This document shows positions 41,787 through 50,396 of a stretch of 64,000 nucleotides of DNA, one piece after another. Position 1 is the stretch's first letter, and each line of letters opens with the position of its first letter. The DNA lies in NCBI RefSeq assembly GCF_000024865.1, contig NC_013595.1, forward strand, positions 992,001 through 1,056,000. The letters run 5' to 3'. A program made the translations under genes and the position numbers. Below the pieces are notes generated by a model. The model worked only from the letters and a program-made list of their open reading frames with translations. It made no database searches and was not told the DNA's origin. The stretch is from Streptosporangium roseum DSM 43021 (GTDB lineage: Bacteria; Actinomycetota; Actinomycetes; Streptosporangiales; Streptosporangiaceae).

Positions 41787-42641
41787 ATGTATCCAGGGCC
41801 TTCCCAGGGTGGTCCCGACCCCTATTACGGTGGCGGCCGTCCCCCCAAGCCCCCCAGGTCCCCCAAGAGCATGCTGCTCCCGGCGGCGCTCGTGGTCGGG
41901 TCGCTCGGCGGGGTGGCCGCGATCATGGCGGGGCTGCTCACCTACCTGACTCCGGCGGCCGACGAGGAGCCCTACGGGCCTCCGATCGCGCAGGCGGCGG
42001 ACAGCTCGGTGGTGGAGAACGTCCCGGCGCCGGGCGAGCAGCCGGCGCAGCAGGATCCGGCGGTGGCGCTGTCTCCTGCGGTGGGGCCGGGTGGGCTGGA
42101 CGTGCCGTTGACGGCCGCCGCGCCCACCGCGCCGCCGCCGTTGCCCGTCGTCCAGCCGCCGGAGCCGCTCAAGAGCGCCGGGGTGAAGCCGTACAGGATC
42201 GCCATTTCGAAGATCGGGCTGCTGGCTCCGCTGATGGCGCTGGGAGTGGACGCCAAGAAGGAGATCCAGACCCCGCCGCTGAGCAAGCCGAACCAGGCCG
42301 GCTGGTACAAGCATGGGCCGATCCCCGGCCAGCAGGGGCCTTCGGTGGTCCTCGGGCATGTGAACACCAAGCGTGGGGCCGCCGTCTTCAGCCGTCTGAA
42401 GGAGATCAAGCGCGGTGACACGATCAAGGTGTCCCGGTCGGACAAGACCATCGCGGAGTTCACGGTCGACGGCGTGGAGCAGGTCAGCAAGAAGGCGTTC
42501 CCGTCGAAGCGGGTCTACGGCAACACCGGTGAGGCCACCCTGCGGCTGATCACCTGTGGCGGCGTCTACAACCGCAAGACCGGCCACTACACCGACAACA
42601 TCATCGTCTACGCGACCCTGTCGAAGACCCGCCGCGTCTGA
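41787..42641 (+). CDS. Class F sortase
   Basis: A 284-residue transpeptidase. A cytoplasmic Pro/Gly/Tyr-rich N-terminus (1-28), one membrane helix (about 29-53), a long Ala/Pro linker (55-128) and the sortase beta-barrel (about 132-284). Catalytic triad: His191 in VLGHVNT, Cys257 in LITCGG and Arg263 in YNRKTGHY. The short barrel and the CGG-x-Y-N-R pattern fit actinobacterial class F. Its gene follows that of the AQTG-bearing surface protein, implying a dedicated enzyme-substrate pair. Target on the peptidoglycan is not deducible. Confidence 0.92.
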   Translation: MYPGPSQGGPDPYYGGGRPPKPPRSPKSMLLPAALVVGSLGGVAAIMAGLLTYLTPAADEEPYGPPIAQAADSSVVENVPAPGEQPAQQDPAVALSPAVGPGGLDVPLTAAAPTAPPPLPVVQPPEPLKSAGVKPYRIAISKIGLLAPLMALGVDAKKEIQTPPLSKPNQAGWYKHGPIPGQQGPSVVLGHVNTKRGAAVFSRLKEIKRGDTIKVSRSDKTIAEFTVDGVEQVSKKAFPSKRVYGNTGEATLRLITCGGVYNRKTGHYTDNIIVYATLSKTRRV

Positions 42642-42833
42642 TCACTGTTCTCGGCCGTCCTGGCGGGGCCGGAGCGTGACCGCCTGCCGGGGAGCGTGTC
42701 TTCCCGCCGCTGTTCGAGGATGCTTTTCCCTGTCAGGGTGAGCTCGGGGAGACGCCGATCGGCCACCTCGGGTCTGCCTGCACGGCGGATGGGCGTGGAG
42801 CGGGACGGCTTGCCGGATAAGCGTCCGCCTCAC

Positions 42834-43025
42834 GCGGTCTTCGGGTCCTTCAGACCGGCCGATAGAGCTGTCGTGTACGTTGAATATCGGCAGGGTGCCC
42901 TGTATCTGGAACGGCAGCCGGATGTGGATGCTCATGCCAAGCTCTTCGATCATCTGCGCGCAAGGGCGCTTGGTCCTGATGAGTCACGTGCTCTGATCGC
43001 GCGTATGGCCGAGGAGGCCCTCTGA
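42834..43025 (+). pseudogene. 3' fragment of an Scr1-family HTH regulator (DUF5753)
   Basis: The segment AVVYVEYRQGALYLERQPDVDAH, then FDHLRARALGPDESRALIARM matches the C-terminal end of the DUF5753/Scr1 regulators, including the V-Y-x-E...L-Y-L-E core and the L-S-P-x-E-S-R-x-L-I ending. The N-terminal XRE helix-turn-helix and most of DUF5753 are missing, and upstream sequence is of intergenic type. It sits 24 nt before an intact DUF397 gene, the usual partner, so the regulator has been lost while the partner survives. An internal start making a short protein is possible but lacks a ribosome-binding site. Confidence 0.65.
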
Positions 43026-43049
43026 GAGACCACGAATAGGAGGGTGCGG

Positions 43050-43295
43050 GTGTCCACGATGGACTTTTCCCGCGTCACCTGGCGCAAGAGCAACTTCAGC
43101 GGTAACGGTGGTGCTGACTGCGTCGAAGTGGCGGTCGTTCCCGGCGACCCGGCGCTGGCGGGGCACAAGCCCGACGCCGATGAGCTCTACCTCGTCCGTG
43201 ATTCCAAGGACCCGGACGGTCCGAAGCTCGCTTTCACCCGTTCCGAGTGGGACGCGTTCGTCAATGGCGTGAAGCTGGGGGAGTTCGACGGCTGA
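43050..43295 (+). CDS. DUF397 domain protein
   Basis: An 81-residue DUF397 protein: TWRKSNFSGNGGADCVEVAV, then LVRDSKDP, then FTRSEWDAFVNGVKLGEFD, all family hallmarks. In actinobacteria these small proteins pair with Scr1-type XRE regulators and affect development or antibiotic production; some are described as toxin-antitoxin-like. The middle segment is somewhat longer than usual (about 20 residues between the two core motifs). AGGAGG lies six bases before the chosen GTG, deciding between three close in-frame starts. Its regulator partner upstream is truncated. Confidence 0.88.
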   Translation: MSTMDFSRVTWRKSNFSGNGGADCVEVAVVPGDPALAGHKPDADELYLVRDSKDPDGPKLAFTRSEWDAFVNGVKLGEFDG

Positions 43296-43440
43296 CGGAC
43301 CTGTCCGCGGTGTTCGGCGTGGTCGCGGCGGTGATCGACGAGCGCCGCCCAGGGACGCCGGTGGAGGACGGCAGGGTGCCCCTGGGCGACTCTGTCCTGC
43401 CGCATGGTGGAACGGGCCCGATGGACGTGGGATGAAACAG

Positions 43441-43477
43441 CGAACCCCCGCCGGGAGAGCCTCCCGGCGGGGGTTCG
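43441..43477 (+). terminator. Perfect 17-bp hairpin terminator
   Basis: CGAACCCCCGCCGGGAG and its exact complement around the loop AGC, followed by a T-containing run. It lies about 145 nt after the DUF397 stop. Confidence 0.8.
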
Positions 43478-43674
43478 ACGTTTGCGTAGCGGTGTGCAGG
43501 TCGCCTCACGGCGAAAGGCTCAACGCGGCTCCAGCCGTACGGCAGTCCGCGATGGCAGTGGGTCAGGCCCGGGGGACACTGAACACACCGTTACGGGGGG
43601 TGTAACCGCCGACCGGTCGCGGTTGTTCCCGCTGCCGCCGGAACCGGAGGTCTGCTGCCGGAACCGGAAGGTGG

Positions 43675-43734
43675 TCGTCTGACGGGAAGTGCACGCCCCC
43701 GGTGTCACCCGCCTGTGCACTTCCCGTCAGACGA
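43675..43734. repeat. 20-bp perfect inverted repeat with 20-base loop
   Basis: TCGTCTGACGGGAAGTGCAC recurs as its exact complement after a 20-base gap, in the untranslated space just beyond the end of the propeller-protein gene. It could be that gene's terminator or a mobile-element scar; the long loop makes a simple terminator less typical. The rest of the gap (43478-43674) holds no gene; a GCCGGAACCGGA-type direct repeat lies at its end. Confidence 0.8.
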
Positions 43735-43769
43735 TCTCCGTCGAGACGTCGCCTGCCGTCCCGGGTCTC

Positions 43770-45080
43770 TCACTTGATCGCGGCCAGGTCCAGGACGTAC
43801 ATCTCGTTCTTGATCGGGTAGGTCATCAGCCGGTCGAGGCCGCCGTCGGGGATCCCCGTTCTTCTCTCCGCGTCCGGCCGTATGCCGAGATCGGCGGATC
43901 TGCCGGTGTCGACGTCGTAGAGCGTCAGGATGCGCTGGTCTCCCGGTCCCGTCACATGGACCTTGAAGAAGCGCTCAAGGCCGGCGTCGTCGGCTATCTG
44001 GAAGCCGGCCGGCAGTTCGCGCTCCCGGGAGCCGTCGCGGTCGCGGACGAACCTGCGCAGGACGGTCTGGACCCGCTCCGTGTCCGGGCACCGGCGAGTG
44101 CCGCACTTGATCTCTTTCCCGGAGCGGTCGCGGGGAGGTTCGAACTTGACGGTCCTGTATCGCACCGCCATGCCCGCGCACCGCTCGACGCCGCACCTGA
44201 CCTCCTCGTCGGCCTTGAGCACGGCGTCGCGCCGCTCACCGGTCTCGGCGTTGAGCAGCTCGCTGAAGATCGCCTTCCCGTGGTGGACGCCCACCCACGG
44301 CCACTGCAGGACGTGGTGCCGCTCGGCGCCCTTCACCGGCTGCGGACGGCCCCCGCTCAGCGGCACCCGGTAGACCCCGCCCTTCTCGTAGGCGAAGACC
44401 ACGTCGGAGCCCGCCACCGTCAGCCCGTTGATGTGCCCCTGCTTCATGACGTTTCCGAGGGGGACGTCGGTCACCGGCCGAGGCCGGCCGCCGGCTTCCG
44501 GCACCGTCCAGATCCGGGCGACCCGCGGGCTGCCCGCCTCCTTGTAGGACGCCCACCAGACGATGTTGCCGCCACCGGCGGCGACGCCGTCGGCGAAGAT
44601 CGCCGACCCCTTCGTCGGGGGGATCTCGGCGATCTGCCGGGGCTCGCCGGTAACCAGGTCGTAGCTCCACAGGAACTGGCGGTCCCCGTCGGGGACGCCC
44701 GTCATGACCAGCAGCGTGCGATCGTCGAGGAGGAGCTGCGGGTAGTACGCGCGGCCGTCGGGCAGCTTGGCCGGGATCTTGTGTACGGCCTGCGGCCACA
44801 CCTTCTCGATGGGCGGCGGGAGCTCGCCCGCCGACGGCGTGGCCTCGCCGGTCGCGCCGGCCGCGGGGTGCGGCGCGGCCGTCGCGCGCAGGGCGCTCAC
44901 TGCCGCGCCCGCCCCGCCCGCCACCACGATCACGGCCGCGGCCGCGAGCACGGCGGCGGTCCGCGCCCGCCGCCGGTGATGGCGCGCCTTGACCGCCGCG
45001 GTCAGCCCGGCCGGCGCCTGTGGCGCACGGTGCGCCGCTCCGGAGAGGACGCGGCTCAGCTTGTCTTCCAGATCGGTCAT
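43770..45080 (-). CDS. Membrane-anchored beta-propeller partner of a SigE-family sigma factor
   Basis: A 436-residue protein. Residues 1-35 are cytoplasmic and basic near the membrane (KARHHRRRART), one helix spans about 40-65, and the exported part has a repeated W-S/T-x-D-x-x-T-G-E-P pattern (FLWSYDLVTGEPRQIAEIP, RIWTVPEAGGRPRPVTDVP, GVYRVPLSGGRPQPVKG, LTLYDVDTGRSADLG), which suggests a TolB-like beta-propeller. Two cysteine pairs (CGVERC, CGTRRC) may form disulfides. It overlaps the sigma gene by four bases, so it is probably its regulator or sensor; there is no zinc anti-sigma motif. Confidence 0.75.
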   Translation of the reverse strand: MTDLEDKLSRVLSGAAHRAPQAPAGLTAAVKARHHRRRARTAAVLAAAAVIVVAGGAGAAVSALRATAAPHPAAGATGEATPSAGELPPPIEKVWPQAVHKIPAKLPDGRAYYPQLLLDDRTLLVMTGVPDGDRQFLWSYDLVTGEPRQIAEIPPTKGSAIFADGVAAGGGNIVWWASYKEAGSPRVARIWTVPEAGGRPRPVTDVPLGNVMKQGHINGLTVAGSDVVFAYEKGGVYRVPLSGGRPQPVKGAERHHVLQWPWVGVHHGKAIFSELLNAETGERRDAVLKADEEVRCGVERCAGMAVRYRTVKFEPPRDRSGKEIKCGTRRCPDTERVQTVLRRFVRDRDGSRERELPAGFQIADDAGLERFFKVHVTGPGDQRILTLYDVDTGRSADLGIRPDAERRTGIPDGGLDRLMTYPIKNEMYVLDLAAIK

Positions 45081-45577
45081 CGCATGCTCCCGTGGGTCGC
45101 CGGTGAGGGGGAGAGGGAGGAACGCAGCTTGTCCAGGCCCCGGGAGGCCTGGCTGCGCACGGTGCCGGGAGAGATGCCGAGCACTTCGGCGATCTCGGCG
45201 TCGGCGAGCTGCTCGTAGTAGCGCAGCACCAGTACGGCACGCTGTCTGCGGGGCAGCGCGGCCAGCTCCTCCCAGAGACCGTGATCCTCGTCGGGAGGGA
45301 AGACTTCGTGGTGAGCCCGCTCCGGCGGCTCTCCGGTGAGGTGTTCACGCCTGTGCCGCCGCCAGATGCTGATGTGCAGCCGCGCCATCGTGGTCCGGGC
45401 GTAGCTGTGCGGGCTGTCTTTGCGTTTCACGCGCGGCCAGGCGCCGCGCAGCCGTACCAGAGCCTCCTGGACCAGGTCGGCGGCGTCGTGAGGGTTTCCG
45501 GTCAGGACGTATCCGTAGCGGAGCAGCGCATCTGCCTGCTCGGCCACGAAGTCGTCGAAGCCCGGTTCGTCATCCAC
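45077..45577 (-). CDS. SigE-family ECF sigma factor
   Basis: A 166-residue sigma factor. Region 2: FDDFVAEQADALLRYGYVLTGNPHDAADLVQEALVRL, then SPHSYARTTMARLHISIWRR (about 5-75), characteristic of the SigE/ECF subgroup of actinobacteria. Region 4: ELAALPRRQRAVLVLRYYEQLADAEIAEVLGISPGTVRSQASRGLDKLR (about 105-155). Its stop overlaps the ATG of the propeller-protein gene as ATGA. No other genes follow in the unit, so the sigma factor and its membrane partner form a two-gene module. Confidence 0.93.
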   Translation of the reverse strand: MDDEPGFDDFVAEQADALLRYGYVLTGNPHDAADLVQEALVRLRGAWPRVKRKDSPHSYARTTMARLHISIWRRHRREHLTGEPPERAHHEVFPPDEDHGLWEELAALPRRQRAVLVLRYYEQLADAEIAEVLGISPGTVRSQASRGLDKLRSSLSPSPATHGSMR

Positions 45578-45779
45578 TTGTCGTCCCTTCGGTCGTCATG
45601 TCCCAGACGGCCAGAGGGGCGAAGATGTTGCACCACGCGGCAAAATGTTTTCGCGTGATCCCGGATGCTCCGGAGCGGATCGCAGGGCGTCTCCCCGGCG
45701 GCGGCCGACCGGCGGTCGCCCGGCATCTGCGGACGCCGACCGGGGCCGGGGCCGGGCGGCCCCGGCCCCGGCGTCATGG

Positions 45780-46316
45780 TCAGGTGGTCCGGTAGTCGAG
45801 CAGCACCACCTGTCCGAAGGCCCGCGCCTCGGTCAGCGACAGCTTCGCCGAGAGGCCCTCGCGCCAGAACCGCTGCCCGTGCCCGCGCACCACGGGGTAG
45901 ACCCAGATCTTGTACTCGTCCATCAGGCCGGCTTCCAGCAGCGCGTCGGTGAGCCGGCCGCAGCCCCAGACGATGATGTCGCCGCCGGGCTCCTCCTTCA
46001 GTTTGGTGATCGCCGGCACCAGGTCGGCGGCGGGGATGACGGTGGAGTTGGCCCAGTCGCTCTTGTCGATCGTCGATGAGACGGTGTACTTCGGCATCGA
46101 GTTGACCTTGTCGACGAACGGGTCACCGGGCATGGCCGGCCATGCCTGGGCCATGCCCTCGAACGTGACCCGGCCCATGAGCAGCGCGCCTGCGTCCGCG
46201 AGCTGGCCACTGGAGTACGCGGCCCATTCCTCGTTGTTGTGCTCCATGGACCAGGTGTGCGGCTCGTCGATGAAGCCGTCGAGGGTGCTGAACGTGGAAG
46301 CGATGATCTTCCTCAT
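45780..46316 (-). CDS. Dihydrofolate-reductase-like (RibD C-terminal) protein
   Basis: A 178-residue protein with the DHFR-type fold seen in RibD C-terminal domains. Segments: opening KIIASTFSTLDGFIDEP, GALLMGRVTFEGMAQAWP (about 43-60, cofactor side), TVIPAADLVPAITKLKEEPGGDIIVWGCGRL (glycine-rich NADPH site) and DEYKIWVYPVVRGHG (about 138-152). Members reduce unknown substrates with NADPH. The ATG follows AAGGAG, which lies in the end of the flavin-reductase gene; the genes overlap by ATGA. Most likely functions together with the flavin reductase, but the substrate is unknown. Confidence 0.88.
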   Translation of the reverse strand: MRKIIASTFSTLDGFIDEPHTWSMEHNNEEWAAYSSGQLADAGALLMGRVTFEGMAQAWPAMPGDPFVDKVNSMPKYTVSSTIDKSDWANSTVIPAADLVPAITKLKEEPGGDIIVWGCGRLTDALLEAGLMDEYKIWVYPVVRGHGQRFWREGLSAKLSLTEARAFGQVVLLDYRTT

Positions 46317-46921
46317 GCTTGTCTCCTTGTGTAGGGGTGTGCGGCCCGCGCGTCCCGGAGGGCCCTGGCCCACCAGGCCAGCCGGTCCAGGACGGTGGGC
46401 AGTGCGGTGTTGCAGTCCGCCGACGCCTTGGGCCAGCTGCCGTCCGCGGCGAACAGGTCCCAGTAGCGGGGCAGGGTGATGGCGTCACTCAGGACGGCGG
46501 CGTGCAGTTCGGTGAAGATCTGACGTAGCTGGTCGATCGCATACAGGCCACCCGAGTCGCGGCCGTACGCGACGAATGTGACCGGCTTGGCCTGCCACTC
46601 CTCGTAGTACCAGTCGATGGCCGTCTTGAGCGCGGCAGGGAAGCTGCGGTTGTACTCGGGGGTGATCACGGCGAAGGCGTCGGCCGCGGCCAGCCGCCTG
46701 GACAGGGCGACGACCTGAGGCGGGCGTGGCTCGCCCTCGTCCACCAGCCGCTCCGGCAAGCCCGTTTCCGCCAGATCGACCATCTCGACCTCAAGGTCGC
46801 TCCGCCGCGCCGCCCGGCCGGCGACCCAGCCCGCGACGGTCGGTCCGAACCGCCCGCTCCTGGTGCTGGCGACGATCACCGCGACCCTCAACGGGGCGGT
46901 GCGCTCGGTCTGCCCGCTCAT
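46313..46921 (-). CDS. NADPH-dependent FMN reductase
   Basis: A 202-residue flavodoxin-like reductase. FMN-phosphate loop ASTRSGRFG (about 18-26), then the family signature ITPEYNRSFPAALKTAIDWYYEEW (about 86-108), and the strand PVTFVAYGRDSGG that contacts the isoalloxazine ring. It reduces FMN or quinones with NADPH. It is first in a two-gene unit with the DHFR-like gene (4-nt overlap) and diverges from a SARP regulator. The ATG giving MSGQTERT is preferred to one ten codons earlier, which is followed by charged sequence and lacks a ribosome-binding site. Confidence 0.9.
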   Translation of the reverse strand: MSGQTERTAPLRVAVIVASTRSGRFGPTVAGWVAGRAARRSDLEVEMVDLAETGLPERLVDEGEPRPPQVVALSRRLAAADAFAVITPEYNRSFPAALKTAIDWYYEEWQAKPVTFVAYGRDSGGLYAIDQLRQIFTELHAAVLSDAITLPRYWDLFAADGSWPKASADCNTALPTVLDRLAWWARALRDARAAHPYTRRQA

Positions 46922-46965
46922 CTCGTCCTCCCTCCTGCCGTGTGAGTCCACTGTGCTGGAAGTGC

Positions 46966-46994
46966 TTTACGGAATGTTTCTGCTTGTCTTACGG
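46966..46994. promoter_or_regulatory. Direct repeat in front of the SARP gene
   Basis: TTTACGG and CTTACGG lie 22 bp apart (two helical turns) in the divergent gap. SARP proteins bind direct heptamer repeats near -35 regions, so this could be an autoregulatory site; two short copies are weak evidence. Confidence 0.3.
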
Positions 46995-47013
46995 CCCGGT
47001 TATCGTGGCCCGC

Positions 47014-50000
47014 ATGCGTTTCGGGATGCTGGGGCCGGTGGCGGTGTGGACATCGGCGGGCGAGCTGGTCGCGGTGCCGGGGCTGAAGGTCCGGGCGCTG
47101 CTGGCCGACCTGCTCCTGCACGAGGGCCGCCCGGTGCCGGCCGACCGGCTCATCGACGATCTGTGGGGCGACGACCTGCCGGGCAACCCGGCGGGCGCGT
47201 TGTCGGCGAAGGTGTCACAGCTGCGGCGCGTGCTGGAGGACGCCGAGCCGGGGGCACGTGAGCTCGTGTCCCACCAGCCGGCCGGATACCTGTTGAAGGC
47301 CGAGACCGACGCCGTCGACTTCGAGGCCTGGCTGGAAGCCGCGGACCGGGCCGCCGCCGGTGAGCGGGCCGAGCTGCTGGGACGGGCGCTGGGCCTGTGG
47401 CGGGGGAGCGCGTTCGCCGACTTCGCCGACGCGCCGTTCACGCGCGCGGCGGCGGCCCGGCTGGAGGAGCGGCGGCTGGCCGCCGTGGAAGAGCTGGCCG
47501 AGGTACGGCTCGCGCTCGGTGAGCACGCGCTGCTCGCCGGTGAGCTGGGCGAACTGGTCGCCGCCCACCCCCTGCGCGAACGGCTGCGCGCCGCGCACAT
47601 CCTCGCGCTGTACAGGTCCGGGCGCCAGAGCGAGGCGCTCGGCAGCTACGAGCGCCTGCGCGCCGTGCTGGCCGAAGAGCTCGGCCTGGACCCCAGCCCG
47701 GACCTCGTCGCCCTTCACCGGCAGGTCCTCACGCAGTCCGTCGCGGGCGGCCCGTCCCCCGGCCCGTCCCCCGGCCGGACGAATCTGCCGACGCCGCTCG
47801 GCGCGCTCATCGGCCGGGACAGCGCCGTCGCCGAGCTGCGCGAACGGCTGGCCGGCGAGCGGCTGGTGACCTTGAGCGGACCCGGCGGCGTCGGCAAGAC
47901 CAGGCTCGCCATCGAGGCCGCCGCCGGCCTCGACGAGGTGTGGTTCGTCGAACTGGCCGTCCTCGACCGGCCCGGCGCCAAGGACGCGGAGTCCAGGCTG
48001 GCCGAGGCCGTCATGGCGGTGCTCGGGATCAGCGAGGGCGCGCAGCCCGCGGACCGGCTCGTCGAGGCACTGCGCGGGCGCCGCACGCTGCTCGTCCTCG
48101 ACAACTGCGAGCACGTCGTCGAACCGGTGGCCGCGCTGGTCGCGCGGCTGCTGGCCGCCGCGCCGGGGCTGCGGGTGCTGGCCACCAGTCAGGAGCCGCT
48201 CGGGCTGCCCGGCGAGGTGGTGTGGAACGTGCCGCCCCTGGACGTGGCCGCTCCGGACGCGGGTCTCGGTGAGCTGGCCGCCTCCGGGGCGGTACGGCTG
48301 TTCGTGGCCAGGGCGGGGGCCGCGTCGCGGGGATTCACGCTGGACGAGGAGAACGCGGCCGATGTGGCCGTGCTGTGCCGCCGCCTTGACGGGATCCCGC
48401 TGGCGCTGGAGCTGGCCGCCACCCGTGTGCGCTCCCTCGGCGTACGCGAGCTGGTGCGCCGCCTCGACGATCGCTTCAGGCTGCTCGCCACCGGGCACAG
48501 GGGTGCGCCGCCGCGCCAGCAGACACTCATGGCGATGATCGACTGGAGCTGGGAGCTGCTGGGCGAGACGGAGCGGGCCGTGCTGCGCCGGCTGGCCGTA
48601 CACGCCGACGGCTGCACGCTGGAGGCCGCCGCCGCCGTCAGCGGGCACGACGTGCTCGATCCGCTGACCCGCCTGGTGGACCGCTCGCTCGTGGTCATGA
48701 CCGACGATCCGGCCGGGCCGAGATACCGGCTGCTGGAGTCCGTCGCGGCCTACAGTGCCGACCGGCTGCGGGAGGCGGGTGAGGAGGAGCTGATACGGCA
48801 CCGTCACCTCGCCTACTACCTTGATCTGGCCGAGGAAGCCGAGCGGCGGCTGCGGGGCGCCGACCAGCGCGAGTGGCTGGGGCGGCTGGACGCCGAGGCC
48901 GCCAACCTCAGGGTGGCCCTCGCCACCGCCGCCGGCCCGGCCGTTCTCCCGGCCTCGGCCGGCGAGCCCGCGTTGCGGCTGGTCAACGCCCTCGCGTGGT
49001 ACTGGTTCCTGCGGGGGAGGCTGGCCGAGGCCGGGCGGTCGTTCGCGGTGGCGCTGGCCGTACCCGACGCCGGCGAGCCGGCCCTGCGCGGGCGGGCGCT
49101 CGCGTGGGACGCCGGGATCGCCTTCCTGTACGGCGACGGCGACGACGGCGACCGTGACCGGCGGAGAGAGGTCGCGCTGCGCCTGCACGACGACCCCGGC
49201 GGGCAGGCCAGAGCCGCCTGGTTCCTGGCCTACGCCGGCAGCGACCTGGGTGACCTGGCGGCGGCGGAGGAGCTGGTACGCGAGGCGCTGCCGGTGTTCG
49301 AGCGGTTGAACGACCGGTGGGGCACCGCCGCCGCGCTGACCACCAGGGCCAAGCTGGCCCACGTCCGCGGTGACCTCGACGGTCTGGGGCGTGACGCCGG
49401 GCGCGCCGCGGCGCTGTTCGCCGAGGCGGGGGACCGGTGGGGGCAGCTGGAGGCCACCGGCTGGCTGGGCGCGCTGGCCGAGCTGACCGGAGACCACGCC
49501 GAGGCGGAACGGCTGCACCGTCAGGGCCTGCGCTGGGCCGAGGAGCTGGGCCTGTGGGCGGAGGTCGCCGGGCGGGTCGCCTGGCTCGGCTGGCTGGCGC
49601 TGCAACGCGGGGACCTGCCGGTCGCGGCCGAGACCTGTGAGCGCGGCCTCCGGTTGTACGCCGAGCAGGGGAACCGGGCGGGCGAGGTGTTCGCGACGAT
49701 GGGGCTGGCGTTCTCGCTGCGCAGGCTGGGACGGCTGGACCAGGCCGAGGCGCACCTGCGCTCCGTGCTGGAGCGCAGTCCCGGTACGGCCGTGGGGGGC
49801 ACGCCCCCGCCGTACCTGCCGATGATCCACTGCGAGCTGGGGTTCGTCGCCGAGCGGCGCGGGAACGGGCCGGAGGCGCTCGCCCGCCACCGGGAGGCGT
49901 TCGACCTGGGCATGGCCCTCCCCGGAAGCAGGGAGCTGCCGGCGGCGCTGGACGGCCTGGCCGGTGCCCTTGGCCTGCTGGGGCGGCATGAGCAGGCTGC

Positions 50001-50181
50001 CTGGCTCCTCGGCGCCGCCTCCGCGCTCCGCGCCGGGCAGAGCGTCGCGCCGGCCGAGCAGACGGACATCGACCGCATCACCGCACAGGTATGCGAGCGG
50101 CTGGGCGAGCCGCGCTTCACCCTGGCCCACCGGCACGGCGCCACCCTCACCCCTGCCGCCGCCCGCGCGGTGGCCGGATAG
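47014..50181 (+). CDS. AfsR/SARP-family regulator with NB-ARC and TPR-like domains
   Basis: A 1055-residue regulator. An OmpR-type winged helix (about 1-92; GLKVRALLADLLLHEGRPVPADRLIDDLWGD), BTAD domain (about 95-245; AELLGRALGLWRG, then GRQSEALGSYERLRAVLAEELGLDPSP), STAND ATPase/NB-ARC (about 265-520; Walker A GPGGVGKT near 290, Walker B TLLVLDNCEH, then GLPLALELAATRVRSL-type GxP motif) and a helical TPR-like C-terminus. Such proteins activate secondary-metabolite genes when the ATPase is switched. The ATG at MRFGMLGPV is preferred; a GTG three codons earlier is possible. It diverges from the flavin-reductase unit. Confidence 0.9.
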   Translation: MRFGMLGPVAVWTSAGELVAVPGLKVRALLADLLLHEGRPVPADRLIDDLWGDDLPGNPAGALSAKVSQLRRVLEDAEPGARELVSHQPAGYLLKAETDAVDFEAWLEAADRAAAGERAELLGRALGLWRGSAFADFADAPFTRAAAARLEERRLAAVEELAEVRLALGEHALLAGELGELVAAHPLRERLRAAHILALYRSGRQSEALGSYERLRAVLAEELGLDPSPDLVALHRQVLTQSVAGGPSPGPSPGRTNLPTPLGALIGRDSAVAELRERLAGERLVTLSGPGGVGKTRLAIEAAAGLDEVWFVELAVLDRPGAKDAESRLAEAVMAVLGISEGAQPADRLVEALRGRRTLLVLDNCEHVVEPVAALVARLLAAAPGLRVLATSQEPLGLPGEVVWNVPPLDVAAPDAGLGELAASGAVRLFVARAGAASRGFTLDEENAADVAVLCRRLDGIPLALELAATRVRSLGVRELVRRLDDRFRLLATGHRGAPPRQQTLMAMIDWSWELLGETERAVLRRLAVHADGCTLEAAAAVSGHDVLDPLTRLVDRSLVVMTDDPAGPRYRLLESVAAYSADRLREAGEEELIRHRHLAYYLDLAEEAERRLRGADQREWLGRLDAEAANLRVALATAAGPAVLPASAGEPALRLVNALAWYWFLRGRLAEAGRSFAVALAVPDAGEPALRGRALAWDAGIAFLYGDGDDGDRDRRREVALRLHDDPGGQARAAWFLAYAGSDLGDLAAAEELVREALPVFERLNDRWGTAAALTTRAKLAHVRGDLDGLGRDAGRAAALFAEAGDRWGQLEATGWLGALAELTGDHAEAERLHRQGLRWAEELGLWAEVAGRVAWLGWLALQRGDLPVAAETCERGLRLYAEQGNRAGEVFATMGLAFSLRRLGRLDQAEAHLRSVLERSPGTAVGGTPPPYLPMIHCELGFVAERRGNGPEALARHREAFDLGMALPGSRELPAALDGLAGALGLLGRHEQAAWLLGAASALRAGQSVAPAEQTDIDRITAQVCERLGEPRFTLAHRHGATLTPAAARAVAG

Positions 50182-50396
50182 GGCCTGTTCCGTGGACCTG
50201 GCGGGGCCGGGACGGCACTGCGATCCCGCTCCGGCGTGTCTCTGACCTCGTGAACCCGGCGCCCCCGTGGACCAGGCTGGAAACAGATGTGACGCAGGTC
50301 ACTCTCACCGGCCGATTCCCTTCCGCCGACCTCCCGGTCATATGGGCGACACCGCGACGACGCGGTGATCGCGGGGAACGGCAGGAAGGAACAGTC

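Noticed and set aside
42696..43025. Full 109-residue frame taken as an intact small gene
   Set aside because: Only the last 60 residues resemble a family (DUF5753 end); the first part has intergenic composition and no start signal.
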